Below are positions 35,625 to 47,715 of a stretch of DNA of 64,000 bases, in pieces; the stretch's first letter is position 1, and every line of letters starts with the position of its first letter. The notes below the pieces were generated by a model. It was not told where the DNA came from. It saw nothing but the letters and a program-made list of their open reading frames with translations, and searched no databases. A program made the translations under genes and the position numbers. The stretch is taken from NCBI GenBank assembly GCA_027422505.1, contig JAPQWV010000050.1:5022001-5086000 (forward strand), written 5' to 3'. Origin of the DNA: Craterostigma plantagineum (Eukaryota > Streptophyta > Magnoliopsida > Lamiales > Linderniaceae).

Positions 35625-36553
35625 ATGAATGCATTTTATGTCTTGTGCCGTGAGTTCAACTGGTTTTTATCATGTGTTTCTGAACATGGATAGTTTTTTT
35701 TTTTTTTTTATTTATTATCAGCAACAACAACGTGGGTTGCCTTTTGTTGTCTGTGTAGTATAATGCAGTATTTTGTTTTTTCATGCCTCATTTATTTCTC
35801 TTCAATTCTTATGTTTCTGTGATTGCCTTATCACGCTTTAATTGTAGCAGCCTTGTGCTTGTCCTCATTCATTTTCATTCAAGCCTTCTTCTCATTCATG
35901 ATAATTGATAGCAATACAATCTCTTGCATTCACGTTATCGATTAGGATATTGGAAGAAAATATAATATTATCGAAATGTCGATCTCTCCAAAAAATATCT
36001 CATCAAATCGTACGATGTGTACCAAAATCTTATTCTCAAAGTGATCAATAATGAACTAACATATACTCCTATATATAATCAAAAACCGAATCTTGTAGTC
36101 AACCAATCTCTTCACCACCCGTTTAATCCTGAGCCTTTCGAATAGATAGAACTAAAGAAAGGTGACACAAAATAACTTCTCATTGGCAATAAATAACTCA
36201 AACCAACTTCATTTTCACAGCATAAATATATTACAAATGTTGCTAGCCGCGGCATACGAAAAAATAGGGAGAGGAAAAAAAAAAGATACTACGTGGTCTG
36301 CCAAAAAAATAAGTGAAGTAATATATTTATATAATATGGTTAAAGAAAAGTGTGCCGAGCCACAGATAGTGGTAGGCTAAATGGTCCAATCATGCTGAAT
36401 CGATTCCCTTGCCTTGTTTGTGCACAAGAAAGCTTATTATATTTATACTTTTTTCTGTTTTCGTAATAATTTTTTTCCTGTAAATAATAAATATATTCAG
36501 TTCTCTAATCAAATAAAGGTAAATTCTTGAGGGAAATAAAAAAAACATATAAT
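35625..36553. other. Intergenic between BTB genes 5 and 6
   Basis: 3' UTR and spacer matching the flank of gene 3 (minus the MITE at 27797-28010), then the upstream region shared with genes 2 and 4 ('aggtaaattcttgaggg'). No gene seen. Confidence 0.55.
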
Positions 36554-36587
36554 TTACCCGCTAAAAAGAAAACTCTGTCGCTTCCCT
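36554..36587 (+). promoter_or_regulatory. Shared promoter block, gene 6
   Basis: TTACCCGCTAAAAAGAAAAC then TCTGTCGCTTCCC, ~180 bp before the ATG. A TATA-like TTTATATAT lies at ~36645. Confidence 0.6.
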
Positions 36588-36733
36588 TGCCTGGAATTAA
36601 ATTCCACGGATGATGTCGTCGTTACATCTTCTTTAGCAGGCCTTTATATATCGACCTACCTTGCAATTAGGGATTTCTCTCATTCCAATTTCAATCTTCG
36701 TAGTAGACTGTTTGTGTCGAAGTTTTGAAAACC

Positions 36734-38559
36734 ATGAGCTACGATGCTTCAGTTCGCGACTTTTTGTTTGGATTCAACGAGAGCACGTTTTCCGATCGTG
36801 AGCTCGTCATCGACATACTCAACGAAAATGTGACCCGACCCGAATCAGGAGGCATTCAGTCTACAGAGAAAGGTAGGCTCTAGTTTAACGCATATGAGTT
36901 ATGATGTTGTTATGCTTGGAAGTAGAAGCTGAAGGAGTCATATATTTTGTTTACAGCTGCTTATTGTCGTGTTTACGTTCTTTTAGGTGATGAAAGTGAT
37001 TGCCCAGGTTCTTCGGAAGGATGTTATAAAGTTCTAAAATTTCACGTCACCTCTCTTCTTTTAGCTGAGAAGAGTCCATTTTTCCATAAAGTAATGGTTT
37101 GTCACTCAGTGATTTTACTCTCAATTCAATTATTTCTCTGTCATATCTGAATTGTAAGTGTTGGGTTGCCTTGTATTGCAGTTGTTTACAAATGGAATGA
37201 TGGAATCGAAACAGAGATGTGTTACTATGAGAATTCATGCCTCAGGTTTGTACTTTCACTTCGAAAGAAGCGATGAACATATCCTAGCAGGCAAAGCTGT
37301 TTTATCTATCGGGTACCATCTGTTGGAGAATCAAATACGCTAACTGTTTTCATTTCCATGAGCAGAAGAAACTGCGTTTGTCGAACTCCTGAAACACATG
37401 TACAATGGTACACTAAGGATCAACACTGCACCTTCTTTGCTCGATGTGCTTAAGCTCGCCGACAGATATGAGGTGATTTCGTGCATGAGGCTTTGCGTAA
37501 AACTGTTAATAGAGTTGCCCATGACTACCGAGTTTGCATTGCTTTATCTCGAATTTACTTCTGCCACCTCGAGGACCGATGAAGTTCAGCTTTTGGTTGA
37601 TGCAACAAAGCTTTTCTTGGAAGATCGATACAAGGATATAGACGAGTTAGTGCATATATTTTCCGAACTATGCTGGGCATATCTCATGGACATCGGCGTC
37701 TGTTTTTTTATTCCTTAACTCTTTTTATGATCTATGCTTCAATCTCACCATTCAGTGTTCGAGATGAAATCATGGAGATGCCCCTTTCTGCGGTTGAAGT
37801 CATATTATCGAGTGACGTTCTTAAGGTTTTTTCAGAGGACACTATATTTGGCCTTGTTGTGGAATGGATTGAGACTCGTTATACCAAGCTAGAGGACCAA
37901 AGGAACATTCTTTCGGCGCACTTGGCCAAGTATATCCGCTTTCCCTACATGTCTCTCGATAAGCTTAGGGATGCTTTGAGTTGCAATATGCTAGATGAAG
38001 TCTTTGCATATAAAGCTGTGGTTGATGCCTTGTTCTTCAAAGTCAAGGCCGCCCCTCATCATCACCCTCACCACAGCACTAAATCCACCACGGAGGACTC
38101 ATGTGCTAGACGAGACTACCACCCATGTGCTAGACGAGACTACCACCGAAGGCAGATAAATTGCTCCCTTGCCAAGAACTTGTTATCCATTTTGACTTCA
38201 AGTTCAACGACTGTGCTAACCTCGAATGGGAGGAATTAATTTATACTGACCCATTCGACTTTGGTGGGATTGAATTCAATCTGTATGCAGAACGCGCACT
38301 TAAGAAGTCGGGGAATATGAAGTTCTTTGTCGGTTTGGCAACGGAGGAAACCTTTTCATTCAGTCTTCACTTCGAGTTTGCAGCCAAGTCAAAAAGCTCG
38401 AATACCTTCGTGCAGAAGAACAACTCGGGCAATGAAAGTTATAAGAATGTCGACGATATAAGACTGTATGAGACACCATGGACTACTTTTGTGGCTGGAA
38501 AGAGTCTCGATTCTATAGATGGTTATCTATACCTTGAGGTCAAGCTTAGAATGCAATGA
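36734..38559 (+). pseudogene. BTB-BACK array gene 6, one frameshift
   Basis: Exons: 36734-36872, 36987-37090, 37182-37245, 37366-37645 and 37756-38559. N-terminal motif, BTB and BACK are fully open. Near 38154 one base is missing compared with the paralogues (CAGATAAATTGC), so the frame ends at 38237-38239 and the C-terminal domain (38161-38559) is out of frame. Just before this, a ~24-bp duplication gives two CARRDYHP-like units. The product would keep BTB-BACK but lose the C-terminal domain. A single indel could also be a sequencing error, in which case this is the third intact gene. Its 3' portion is the source or copy of 3321-4039. Confidence 0.75.
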
Positions 38560-39247
38560 AAATGAAGGCTTTGTTATATCGAATCAATCGTTTCTTGTTT
38601 GCCTGAATGAACTTGATGTCTTTACTTTGCCTACTGATCTTGGAGGTGGTTCCCATTTTGCTTCTTAGTCTCTTGCCGTTGGAATCATGGGCCTATTGGG
38701 ATCGTTGTCCTCCGTTTTCCCTAACGTTGGAATGTTTTTTAATGATTTTATTATCAATCTTATGTATTTAAATAGTTTCATTCAATTACGATACTGATGG
38801 TACCGTTTCAAGATTACAGCTACTTGCATTTACAGTTACACCTTATCTAGGAGATTGTACGAGAGCAAGTTAAAAAACTGTCCCCCCCCCCCCCCCCCCC
38901 CCCCTCCAAAATATCTCACTGAATCATACAATGTCAAGCACATTTTAAAGTCAATAATGTACCAAGTGCGCATGTGTGACTATAATTTAAAAAGGGGACC
39001 TTTTAATTCAACCAATCCTATTCACCGAATGGATAATCCAAGCCTCACGGGTCGATATAAATGATACAACCAAAAACGGATGACCATTCATGGACAAATA
39101 AGTAATTCTCGCAGATAATTATATTACAATTCTTGATAGCCGTGACATAGAAAAATAAGAAAGAACTACGTGGGATTGCTAAAAAATAAGGACAATGAAT
39201 AATGTATGTATGAGTAATGTAAGGCGTGTGAAGAACCACACGTAGTG
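38560..39247. other. Intergenic, BTB gene 6 to CYP707A
   Basis: Convergent 3' flanks of the BTB array and the P450 gene. It includes the poly-C run and no gene. Confidence 0.6.
38882..38904. repeat. Poly-C run of 23
   Basis: Uninterrupted C homopolymer. It begins exactly where the 719-bp identity with 3321-4039 stops. Confidence 0.85.
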
Positions 39248-40057
39248 CTAAGGGTAAATGGTCCAATCTTGCTTGAAAAATCTTGCAGGGAGGCCATGCA
39301 ATGGAACTGGGAATGGTCCATATTGAACTCCACTTTCACATCCCACCAATTCGTACCTATATAATAGCCACAACATAATACTATATCATTCATTATTACA
39401 ATAATCCGTAAAAATGTCAAAATCAACTTATAAACAGATCTTTCTTGAATATGATCAATCCCATGTAAGATTATTGCGTGATCTATTTATTTTAGTATTG
39501 AAATCAAATGATCACCTGTATTGAGATGTCAAGTGGTGAACCAAGATGAGAATCTGTAGTTTGGCGAGCTCGTTACCGGGGCAGGCGTGTGCACCCGACC
39601 CGAATGGCATGAAAGTATTAGGTTTTATTGAACCCTACATAACATTTTTACATAGTATCTTATTAAAATTGGATGTGACATATGGTTGGTAATACGGCAA
39701 TCAATTTTGATGCATATTGAAGAAAAGATCTTTTACCTCAAATCTAGTGGGATCGAATTTATGAGGATCCTTGAAGAAATCTGAATTATGATGAATATTC
39801 CTGAACAATGGCATTACCTTCCATCCCTTTGGAATACGATATCCTAAAAAAGAATATTATATCAATTCTTTTTCTTCTTTTGATATTTTAGATTCGTAGC
39901 ATATGATACACTTCAATGATTAAAAAATGATCACCTTTGTATTCTATCTCCGTTGTTGCTTCACGGAACGTGAAAGAGATAATGCTCGACATCCTTAAAC
40001 TCTCCAAAATCACCTAAACAAACACAAGTACGTGTATGTTAGAACACATTCATATTC

Positions 40058-40136
<79 letters not shown>

Positions 40137-41323
40137 TGTGGGTAAGAGGCATATTCCTCGTTTGACTCCACGTCAACTGCGTCACGCCATTATCATTCTC
40201 CTCATAGATTCTCCTATGTTCATCCCCGACAGCTTCTAGAAGCTTAGGGTTGTCGTGAAGGTACTTGACAGTCCACGTCAGCGCACTCGCCGTAGTGTCT
40301 TGGGCAGCGAAGAGCACTCCAATCACATTATCAGCAATCTCATCATCGCTCAATGATTTTCCCTCATCATCTTCGTAGTCCAAAAGATTGCTCAACAAAT
40401 TCCTCTGCAGATCATCATCGCCGCCGCCCATATTCTTCTTCTTCTCTTTCCTCTCCCTCGCAATTCCCTTTATGACCTCATTCAAGCCCTTCCTCGCCTT
40501 TCTCGCCCTTCGATACCTACTTCCCGGGATATTCGTAGGGAACGAATTGTAACCTCTTTCTACAATCATGTAATAATTCCTCAGCTGCTCTTTGCAGTGT
40601 AACTCCAAGGTTCCAAATATAGACAGCACACCTACTTCGATAGATAGCTGCACAAAACATGCCTGTAAATACTACTACGTACGATACGATCAATGTAATG
40701 GGATTAAGCGAATGAATGAACATATACCTTTTTCATCTCACTATAGGTGTTGATGACTCCACCATTTTGAGAAGCCCATGACTCCAATGCTGATCGAGCC
40801 AGCGACTCGATGGGCCCCACGAGCCTGCGAACCGACTGGGGGTACAGCGAGCCCTTGACGAGCCTCCTCAGGCGCGCGTGGTAGTCGCCTTGGTGGAAGA
40901 AAAGAGCCGATGGGCCGATGAGTTCTTCCTTGCTCTTAGGGTAAGTTGGCTTGAATAGGTTCGCATGGGTTATGAGCACGAACCTTGCTGCTTCTGGGCT
41001 GGCCAGCATGGCGCATGGGTAACCTAGTATGTGGCTCTTGAATATCTCTCCGTACCTAACTTATTACATTTTAGTATTTACGACGTAACTAAATCGAAGG
41101 AGAAAGAAGAAAAGCTTCGTCACCTTTTTTGTCTGGTGGAGAAGAAGGTATTTGGATCTTGAGAGTAGAGTTGAAGGGTTTCTCCGATGTAAGGCCAACC
41201 CATTGAGCCCGGCGGAAGGTGAGCATCGTTTTCTGCTAAGCGTTGACTTTTTCTTCTACGTGCGACTGCGTAGGAAATTAATGTAAGGAGGAGTACGACA
41301 TAGATTGAAACATGACAAAACAT
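39248..41323 (-). CDS. CYP707A: Abscisic acid 8'-hydroxylase (CYP707A family)
   Basis: Complete cytochrome P450 gene, minus strand, seven exons: 41323-41124, 41055-40728, 40647-40135, 40013-39935, 39843-39737, 39634-39516 and 39356-39248. All borders are GT-AG, frames join without gaps, and the product is 484 aa. CYP707A enzymes hydroxylate ABA at C-8', the main step of ABA catabolism, at the ER membrane. Visible features: N-terminal hydrophobic anchor (IYVVLLLTLISYAV), LPPGSMGWPYIGETLQLYSQDP, FFHQGDYHARLRRLV, I-helix FAAQDTTAS, ExxR as ESLR, FDPTRFE, heme loop FGSGAHACPG and the end GVQYGPFPVPLHGLPARFF. The length is near the family norm. For exon 3 the acceptor TGTGCAG/CTA was preferred over one 13 bp upstream because it restores the family's length. 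A TATA box lies ~60 bp upstream of the ATG. Confidence 0.93.
40059..40133. repeat. (TA)n(GA)n microsatellite in CYP707A intron 3
   Basis: About 21 TA repeats followed by about 16 GA repeats on the plus strand. On the gene's strand the (TC)n begins at the 5' splice site itself (AAG/GTCTCTCTC). Confidence 0.9.
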
Positions 41324-41383
41324 TGTGAGTGTCTATATGCGTGTGTGGAAGAACATATGAATTGAGCCATGTGGAAGCTGTTG

Positions 41384-41390
41384 TTATATA
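41384..41390 (-). promoter_or_regulatory. TATA box of CYP707A
   Basis: TATATAA on the minus strand, about 61 bp before the ATG at 41323. Confidence 0.6.
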
Positions 41391-41566
41391 GGCGAGGATT
41401 TGTAAGACGCCGACAAAGAAGACTCAATAATTTAAGGAGTATATAGTATCTAGGCGAAGCTATAAAAGTCAAATGGTTTGGAGGAGATCTTATTACAAGG
41501 CCAAATAATTCAGATTTGGTGAATGATTTTACAGATTACCTACACGTGTCCTCCCTCACTCTCGCA

Positions 41567-42622
41567 TAGGTTGCAACGAATCAGAACTTTTTTTTATTAC
41601 CGATTCCATTCGAAATTTTAAGATTCGAAATTCGAATATTTAGAATACATTCGAGAAATATTCGAATACGAATATGAAATCACAATATTTGATTCGAATA
41701 TTAACGAATTATTCGATTCGAATAATGTAATTTATATTTATAAAATTTAATATGAAATGTTTATGGTCTGAAAAAAAATTTAAAAATAAATCAGAGAAGT
41801 TTAGAAGTTTTGTTTATTTATAATGGTAAAGTGTAGAATTAACTTTGACCATAAATTACAAGATTAATATTTATGTATAAATAATTTCATTTGAATAACT
41901 GCATCATGAATAGTAAATTAAAACTTACATTATTATTGATGGAGAACAAAATTCTAAGAAATTATACAGTTTCTAAGGTTTTTTCACACTCAAAGGGGGT
42001 GTCAATACATAATATTACAATACAATATATATTTTAAAATATATTTTAAATATAATAAAATTTATATGTTTATTAAATGTAAGATAAATACTCAAATATA
42101 ACCCATATTCGAGTATTGGAATATTCGATACGAATATTTCCGAATACGAATAAGCACTACTAGAAAACATGCATATTAGACACAGAAAATTCGGCGTTTA
42201 AAACCAAAATTCCGTATCTATTGAGTGATTAGACACGGAAAATTCGGTGTCTAAAACCAAAATTCTGTAGGTGTTGTTCTCGTGGCAAATTTGGATACTG
42301 ATATATACCGTTTCTAAAATGAATTTTGTCACATTTCCGTTTTTATTTTCGTCTCTAAATAAAAATATTAATTTATTTTAAAATAAAAAATAGTAAACCT
42401 TGTTAGAATCCATTTCTAATACTCATACTTTAGACACGAAACCAATTCCGTATTTGTTTCCGTGTCTGATACTATGTTTTTCTTGTAGTGAAGAATCGAT
42501 TTTATGATTCGATTACATATTCGAATATCCGTATTCGGATCCGATTGTGTCCGAGTATTCGGATACGATTGTGTCCGAATACGAATAGAATATTGTGGTA
42601 TTCGACTTCGTTTGCAACCCTA
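41567..42622. mobile_element. hAT-type non-autonomous element
   Basis: The ends are TAGGTTGCAACGAA and the complement of TTCGTTTGCAACCCTA. The 8-bp flanks CTCTCGCA (41559-41566) and TTCTCGCA (42623-42630) differ at one base. The interior is dominated by ATTCGAATA-type self-complementary motifs. A CACTA MITE is nested at 42155-42490. No transposase. Confidence 0.75.
42155..42490. mobile_element. CACTA MITE nested in hAT element
   Basis: Starts CACTACTAGAAAAC and ends GTTTTTCTTGTAGTG, the CACTA-type inverted ends. The 3-bp target duplication AAG is perfect on both sides. The subterminal repeats read 'agacacggaaaattcggtgtctaaaaccaa'-like. 336 bp, no coding region. Confidence 0.85.
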
Positions 42623-42630
42623 TTCTCGCA

Positions 42631-43585
42631 TATATAGTATCATCAGTTTTGTTATAAACCTTGGTATCTAGATGATCAATATGCAAATAGAACTATAACT
42701 TGAGTGACAGTTTCTATGCTCACAATATATATATATATATATATATGCTATGGTGCGCATCTATGACTACATAAGCAAATCTCTCATTTTTGCTTTTTTC
42801 GATTCCCAACGCCGCCAACACTCGTAGACCCACTAATATCCATTAATAACCTAAATCGCCATCTCCAACACGTTAATTTTTAAGAAATTCATTATTTATT
42901 ATTCACATGTAGACGACGTACTAAGGTGATGTTTTCTTAAAAATGCACGTGTTAGAAGTGTGATTTAGATTAGCAATGTATATGAGAGGGTGTATCGATG
43001 ATTGGTTAAGACATGTTTTTTGACTTTGCCACTGGGACGTGACGAAAGTCAGTAGCAAATTCTTAATAAAAAACGTACCGGTATTAATACGTATGTTTAA
43101 TAATTCTAAACTCATGCATTGACTTGCGTAAGGATAATTTAAATTAAGATATTTATATGTTTAGAAATTAGACTAAAACTTGATTGTCCGAAATTGCAGA
43201 ATGAACATTGTGACTAATCAGTATATTAGTCCGCTGAAAATCGAGATGGTTCAAACTCCATTGATGGTCGTTTGTTGACTTGTCTGGAGATACCTCTTAC
43301 AGCACAAAATATCAAATATATATATGTATGTATATAATAAAGTTATGTATTTTTCCCCACCAACAAAAGAAAATTATTGCAATCATATATCTTTCAATTT
43401 TGAGAAAAAAAAAAAATCATATATCTTTCAATAGAATGGGATGGGCCACGGACAAAGTCCTTTGGGCAAATGCCATACAGCTCACGGAGACGATCTAATG
43501 GGGCCCACGTTAGAGGATTCTGTGGGCCCATATTTGCTCGTGCTGGTAACGGAACTCTCCAGACACGTGTAATAACTATACACTG
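42631..43585. other. Intergenic
   Basis: AT-rich, with a short (TA)n run at ~42726-42746. No gene or complete element recognised. Confidence 0.5.
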
Positions 43586-44026
43586 AGGGTGAAAACGAGC
43601 CGAGTCGAACCCGAACATGCCCCAACTCGAGCTCGGCTCGATTAAGCTATATTGGGCTCGAGCTCGGCTCGAGCTCGGTCGAGCTCGAAAATTTTCGGCT
43701 CGAGCTCGGCTCGGTTAAATACATGAAAGCTCGGCTCGGCTCGATAAGCTCGATAAGCCGGGGTATTTGAGCTCGAATACGGGCTCGAGCTCGAGTTCGA
43801 TATATATTATTAAATAAAATACGTATTTAATATACTTAATATATTAAAAATTAAAAATATCGGCTCGATAAGAGCTCGACGAGCCTCGAGCCCAGATATG
43901 ATAGGCTCGAAGCTCGGCTCGATTATTAACAAGCCAGCTCGAGCTCGGCTCGAGCTCGATTTTGACCGAGCTCGAGTCAAGCTTTCACCGAGCAGCTCGC
44001 GAGCAGCTCGGCTCGTTTACACCCCT
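43586..44026. mobile_element. GC-rich hAT-like MITE
   Basis: The ends are near-inverted: AGGGTGAAAACGAGCCGAG and the complement of CTCGGCTCGTTTACACCCCT. Both halves are built from CTCGAGCTCGGCTCG units, with an AT core. The end sequence resembles plant hAT MITEs, but no 8-bp duplication was found, so boundaries are approximate. Confidence 0.55.
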
Positions 44027-47000
44027 GTGTCCCCTATCTTGGATAAAAAAATACATAAATTTAATTATTTTTGCATGTATGTCAAGTCAATCATCACCTG
44101 TCATGGAATTGAAGGAGAGATGGTTTTACTTAATACTTACAATCACAGTTCACAATACATAAAACGTTTCCTCATAACTTCGCTTTCATAACAAACACTA
44201 TAATGGGAGCAATCATATATGAAATTAATGAGTTTTTAATAATTTTCTTCTTTATGCTTCTTTTTAAATAAATCAAGAGCAATTCTTTTTCATGCGATAG
44301 TTTTTGGTCAACAATAAACACCAATTTAATTCGCATGTTGAATGTCTGCTTAGTGGGTGGTTATTTTAAGTAATAATTTCCCTTTAATTAAGTATTCATA
44401 CAGACCAAATTAGGACAAAATTAAAGCAGTTTAATAAAAGGCTTTAGCCTTAATAAAATAGAATACATATTTTTTTCTAAAGTTTTTGAGAATGATGTGG
44501 CAGTCGTTTTTTTTTCACGTCCGATCAATCATGATTAAATCAATTATTGAAATGGTGTTTAATAAAACTAGACACATTGGTGAGTATTTATGGATGTCAT
44601 CTAATTTATGTATGTGTTGTTACGATCGATGTGCTCGAACGTTTTACGCAACTTAAAAGCCAAGTCAACTAAAGTGGTTTATTTATTACATCAATCAACC
44701 GCTTTATCTTTTATAAGGTGCACTTTAGAGATGATGTGGGCGCATGTGCAATGAAAGTAATATGTATTTAACCCCCAATTAAATTAATATTCTGAAATGA
44801 TCTTCATTTTAACCTACGGAAAAATCTCATGTAATTAATGTTGAATTATATATGTATAAGCACTTCTTCGCATTTCCACTCTCTTCCATATTCAACATTG
44901 TACGAAATTCAACCTGAAGTATATTTAAATTTTATGGTTATGGAATAACTCCAACTTCCACAAATTTTCTCCGTTTCAATCATGATGGACCATTTGACTA
45001 TTTGGATAATTATTTATTATGTTTCTTAAACATGGCATAAACAAAACACTTTCTCTTACAATGACCCTTGTTGACAATTATGCTTCTAGAAAAGAAGGCG
45101 AATGTAGCTATCCAGCTTGCGTGGAATTGCAATAATAAAAAAAAAATGCACCAATCACTATTTATATATTAATAATTATTGTCGCATTATCATAAGAATC
45201 GACGAAAAGATTTCATCTGATCCCCGTAGATTTTGTATGCTCAGAAAGTTTATGCTAGCTAGTAACTAGTATTTACGAGCGAGTGCGACAAACACATTGC
45301 TTTTTTATTTCCAAATGTCTTGACATGTACTATAAGATCATAAAACATAATTACTTAATTTACCCAACATTGTAAACCCAATTAGATTAATTAGGTGGAA
45401 ATATAATATATATCACACTTTAATCAAATGTGAAGTTGTCATCGAACATTATCTTATTGGAACTAAAAATAAAAATTAAAATCAAATTTTGTGTGCTAAA
45501 GCAATAAACCATGCGAAATAGACATCCACATTCTATAGAAAAGAGATCCATAGTGGAAAGATGATATAATACGTTTGTTATTGGAATTGGTCGACCTTAA
45601 AACGTGAATGATCTAATTAATATTCCAAATCATGTCCGTTTTTTGGGATGCAAATGTTGTGTTGAAGGGACTTCACTTCGTGATGATTATCATGTAATCT
45701 ACAATGAGCCCTTTTATATATACGTTTTCTTAGCAAGATTTATGATATACATATGTATATATATGATAGTACGTATATGTTATTGATAAAATAAAATGGA
45801 TCGTGATTCGAACATAAGGATTTTTCATTTAACAAGTAATAACGTTATTTCATAAAAAAGAAAACAAGATAACAAAATGGACGATTATCTAGGAAAGAAG
45901 AATAAAAAAAGAGTTGAAAGTAAAATTGCCATCGATTTTGACGGAACGATAAAAAGCTACTATATATCGATGATTGATCGATTTCTTTTTTCCAAAAAAT
46001 CTTACTGCCAATGAATATAGAAATATAAATCATCACAATGTTCAATCTTTACCCTTCACCTATGATAAAAATGTTATGACAAAATCATTTTACACTCGGG
46101 GTAGTAAAAAGTTAGTGAATTATTGGATAAGGATATGAAATAATTAACTATCACACAAGGGCACGAGACTTTCGCCCATCATTATAACTAGTACTTTTAG
46201 CACACCCTATGTGTGTGCAAAAATATAAACATAATTATTCGTAGATGATTTTTAATAAATTATATACTAAAAATAAAATGAGGTGGCTATTATGAGTTTT
46301 AAAGCTGCGTGGTTTAATAAGCGCTTTTTTTAATAATTGATATACTAAAAATTGAATGAGGAGGTTATTATGATTTAACAGGTTTTGCGATCGAGGTTTT
46401 TAGCGTGTATTTGGGAATTTTTGACTGCAAGTAATGATTTCGTTTAATTGGGCTGATTAGACGTTTTTCGAGACATAGTGAATTTAAGCCCATTACTATT
46501 TACGATCGAGAAACTTACTATCGAGAATTTTGTTTTGGTTACTATTTAATTTTCTCTCGATGATTCCGATCGAGAATCATTCGGTTCCTGTTTAATTTTC
46601 GCTCGTCAGTATGAAGGCGATAATTACACCTTGGTCCAAAATCAATTTTCGCTCGAGAATCTACGAATGAAATTAATAGTAATTAAGTAGAAAAAATTTG
46701 ATTGAATCAATTTACAGTTTTTATCCCCCTACCCTCTTTATATACGGTATACATGTTTTCCACTACTTTCCATATTAAGATCTTCATCAAATCTTATTGT
46801 AAGGGAAAAAAAATTGTTGGAACGCACATAACATTTGGCATATAAAATTTTTGAAACACATAAAATGAAAATTGCTCGAATAGTTTCAAGTAATGATCTC
46901 AAGAAAATTTGATATATCCTCGGATACAATGCAGAGATAACTCGCAAGAATCTCAATGTCAAAATATCTTCACGCTAATTGAGATATAATCTTTAGGGCC

Positions 47001-47678
47001 TAAAAATTTCTATGTAAGCCTTCTCTGGCGGGCCGAAGCCCAGACCAGCCCAACTATAAACGCAGAAACTCCAATCCCTTGTTGCTCTCACATGAACTTG
47101 ATATTACTACATGACCATTCATATAGTCCTATGCTCCGTTTGGTTTCGCTGAAAAGCCCAGCATTATAAATAATATGTCATTATATTGTGTTTGGTTGTT
47201 TGTTTTGCAGCCCGTTTTAATTTAAAGCCCGAATATTAGACTGATGGCCCGTTATAAGTAAACTAGGGAATGAGCTATAGATAAGTAATAATGGGTCTCT
47301 CTATAAATAACTTAAAATTTTAATCTTGGGCCCTTTATATGGAGCTTATAACCAAACGCAGCATTAGACTACAATATTATTCTCTTAGGCCCCGTTCAGT
47401 ATCTAAGATATGGCAAGATAAGGCCATTTTATCTTATGTAATCTTGTTTAGTTTTAAACATATCAAATTGTATATGGCCCGAGATAAAAGCTTGGCCCGC
47501 TATTATAAACCTTCAAGCCCAATATAATCCATCCAACGGGGTGAGCTGATATAACTTATCCAACCCTTGCTATTAATCGTGAATTGATCAAAATAACCCT
47601 TCCTTTAAAACCCTAGCTAACATTGAGATTTTGCTATTGACGAACAGAATTGGAGCTCCACCATTTTCGAATCAGAGG
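44027..47678. other. AT-rich intergenic region
   Basis: About 3.6 kb without a credible gene. Open frames here are short and AT-driven. Between 47130 and 47560 phrases such as 'ctccgtttggtt' and 'ggccccgttcag' resemble Tourist-like MITE ends, but no matched pair was found. Confidence 0.5.
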
Positions 47679-47715
47679 ATGGTGAGATTTCGGCTTTCAA
47701 GGATACAATCCATTG
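47679..47715 (+). other. Possible first exon of a host gene
   Basis: After 'aaaaccctagc...' 5' UTR-like sequence, an ATG opens MVRFRLSRIQSI and meets a strong donor (TTG/GTATGT). The Copia element lies 133 bp downstream. Not recognised. Confidence is low because the rest of the gene could not be assembled. Confidence 0.3.

Noticed and set aside
39166..39426. 86-codon minus-strand frame over the end of CYP707A
   Set aside because: Wrong frame of the last exon; the correct frame gives GVQYGPFPVPLHGLP and ends at 39248.
40039..40134. Extension of the CYP707A exon 3 frame into Ser-Leu and Tyr-Ile repeats
   Set aside because: This is the (TC)n(TA)n microsatellite in the intron; the next exon joins in frame when a donor at the end of LTHK is used.
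40648..40660. Alternative upstream acceptor for CYP707A exon 3 (ACAG/GCATG)
   Set aside because: It adds 13 bases that break the frame and the family alignment; the TGTGCAG acceptor restores the expected length.
47130..47560. Possible Tourist/Harbinger MITE ends ('ctccgtttggtt', 'ggccccgttcag')
   Set aside because: No matched inverted partner or 3-bp target duplication could be found; similar doubt applies to 62368-62650.
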